Of a DNA stretch of 64,000 bases, positions 63,657 through 64,000 are shown one piece after another. The position numbers and the translations under genes are program-made. Positions within the stretch are counted from its first letter, which is position 1. Each line of letters opens with the position of its first letter. The DNA is from Marinobacter nauticus (GTDB lineage Bacteria; Pseudomonadota; Gammaproteobacteria; Pseudomonadales; Oleiphilaceae). The notes below the pieces were generated by a model. It was not told the origin of the DNA. It was given only the letters and a program-made list of their open reading frames with translations, and ran no database searches. The stretch lies in the NCBI RefSeq assembly GCF_003634635.1, contig NZ_RBJB01000004.1:62001-126000 (forward strand). The letters run 5' to 3'.

Positions 63657-64000
63657 ATGCGCAAACTCTGGATGCCCGGAATGGAAAACTACCTGAGAGC
63701 CACCCCCTTCTTCGACTACGACCATCCCGCCGTCGAGGCCTGGGTCCAGCAGCACCTGGCCGGCGTATCGGACGAGCCGGTGGCACAGATCAAGGCGCTG
63801 TATCTGGCGGTGCGCGACAGCATCCAGTACAACCCCTACGTGTTCAGAACCGAGCCACGCACGCTCTCGGCCAGTTACGCGCTGGAATCGGGCGAAACCT
63901 ACTGCATTCCCAAAGCCGTGCTGCTGGGTGCTGCAGCCCGCTCCATCGGCATTCCCAGCCGGCTGGGCCTGGCGGATGTACGTAACCATCTTTCCAGCCC
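63657..64000 (+). CDS. Transglutaminase-like protein, 3' truncated by the window
   Basis: The first 114 residues are visible. They show the start of a transglutaminase-like fold with the catalytic cysteine in GETYCIPKAVLLGAAARSIG and the histidine in VRNHLS. Such proteins are cysteine peptidases or amidases of unknown substrate. The start is uncertain: ATG at 63657, 63672 or 63681 are all in frame, and no clear ribosome-binding site decides. Confidence 0.8.
   Translation, partial: MRKLWMPGMENYLRATPFFDYDHPAVEAWVQQHLAGVSDEPVAQIKALYLAVRDSIQYNPYVFRTEPRTLSASYALESGETYCIPKAVLLGAAARSIGIPSRLGLADVRNHLSS

Noticed and set aside
1..64000. CRISPR arrays, tRNA or rRNA genes, prophage or plasmid genes
   Set aside because: None seen: no regularly spaced direct repeats, no cloverleaf-like segments noticed, and all long genes are typical chromosomal functions. 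A dedicated tRNA scan was not possible.

Overview
The window reads as the chromosome of a free-living marine gammaproteobacterium, most probably Marinobacter or a close relative. The basis is the high GC content, a Pseudomonas-like gene stock (chpBC, zur-znuCB, folE-folX, fadE, rluF, rhlE), an AlmA long-chain alkane monooxygenase and a dense set of c-di-GMP proteins. The genus is inferred from protein resemblance. No rRNA, tRNA, CRISPR array, prophage, integrase or transposase was seen. Both ends cut genes: chpB on the left, a transglutaminase-like gene on the right.

Layout. 1-3.4 kb: end of the chemotaxis-like pilus cluster (chpB, chpC), then zinc control and uptake (zur, znuC, znuB; no znuA). 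3.5-13.6 kb: signalling and lipid proteins (PAS membrane protein, patatin, diguanylate cyclase, HD-GYP protein, CHASE-GGDEF-EAL protein) around a pterin pair (folE, folX). 13.8-17.4 kb: a copper operon (MerR regulator, CopA, a 35-residue membrane peptide, a DUF411 protein). 17.5-23.8 kb: a cache-type diguanylate cyclase, RNase II, a YihG-like acyltransferase and a PhaC-like hydrolase. 24-37 kb: LysR, Bcr-type MFS, Tpx, MATE, a thioesterase, a NUDIX-MBL fusion, YqaE, a secreted AstE-like metalloenzyme, EamA, a CBM-like secreted protein, PatB, an AEC carrier and a UbiA prenyltransferase. 37-47 kb: a chemoreceptor, FadE, LysR, EamA, ChaC-like, MarC, RluF and a sterol-desaturase-like hydroxylase. 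47-54 kb: three regulated units with visible operators (flavin monooxygenase/TetR, old-yellow-enzyme/HxlR, ompW with two FNR/ANR boxes) and RhlE. 54.8-64 kb: an Lgt-like/TlpA fusion, a permease, MerR/epimerase, almA, an encapsulated-ferritin-like protein, YgjV, an acetylpolyamine amidohydrolase and a periplasmic binding protein.

The strongest unexplained signal is a family of five intergenic palindromic elements (13683-13791, 23829-23939, 26912-27097, 29048-29146, 42816-42926). Each has 23-29 bp inverted arms around a core. The arms differ in sequence between copies but stay complementary within each copy. The cores carry a small hairpin with an invariant GGGA loop whose stem changes in a compensatory way. 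Where arm mismatches occur, all three are G-U pairs when read on the same strand relative to the core. This looks like a structured RNA or DNA hairpin element that has spread or been maintained by pairing. I do not recognise it as a named family.

Functionally, the window links hydrocarbon and fatty-acid use (AlmA, a second flavin monooxygenase, a fatty-acid-hydroxylase-like protein, FadE, thioesterase, PhaC-like hydrolase) with metal handling (Zur/Znu, CopA, EncFtn-like ferritin) and a large c-di-GMP and chemotaxis component.
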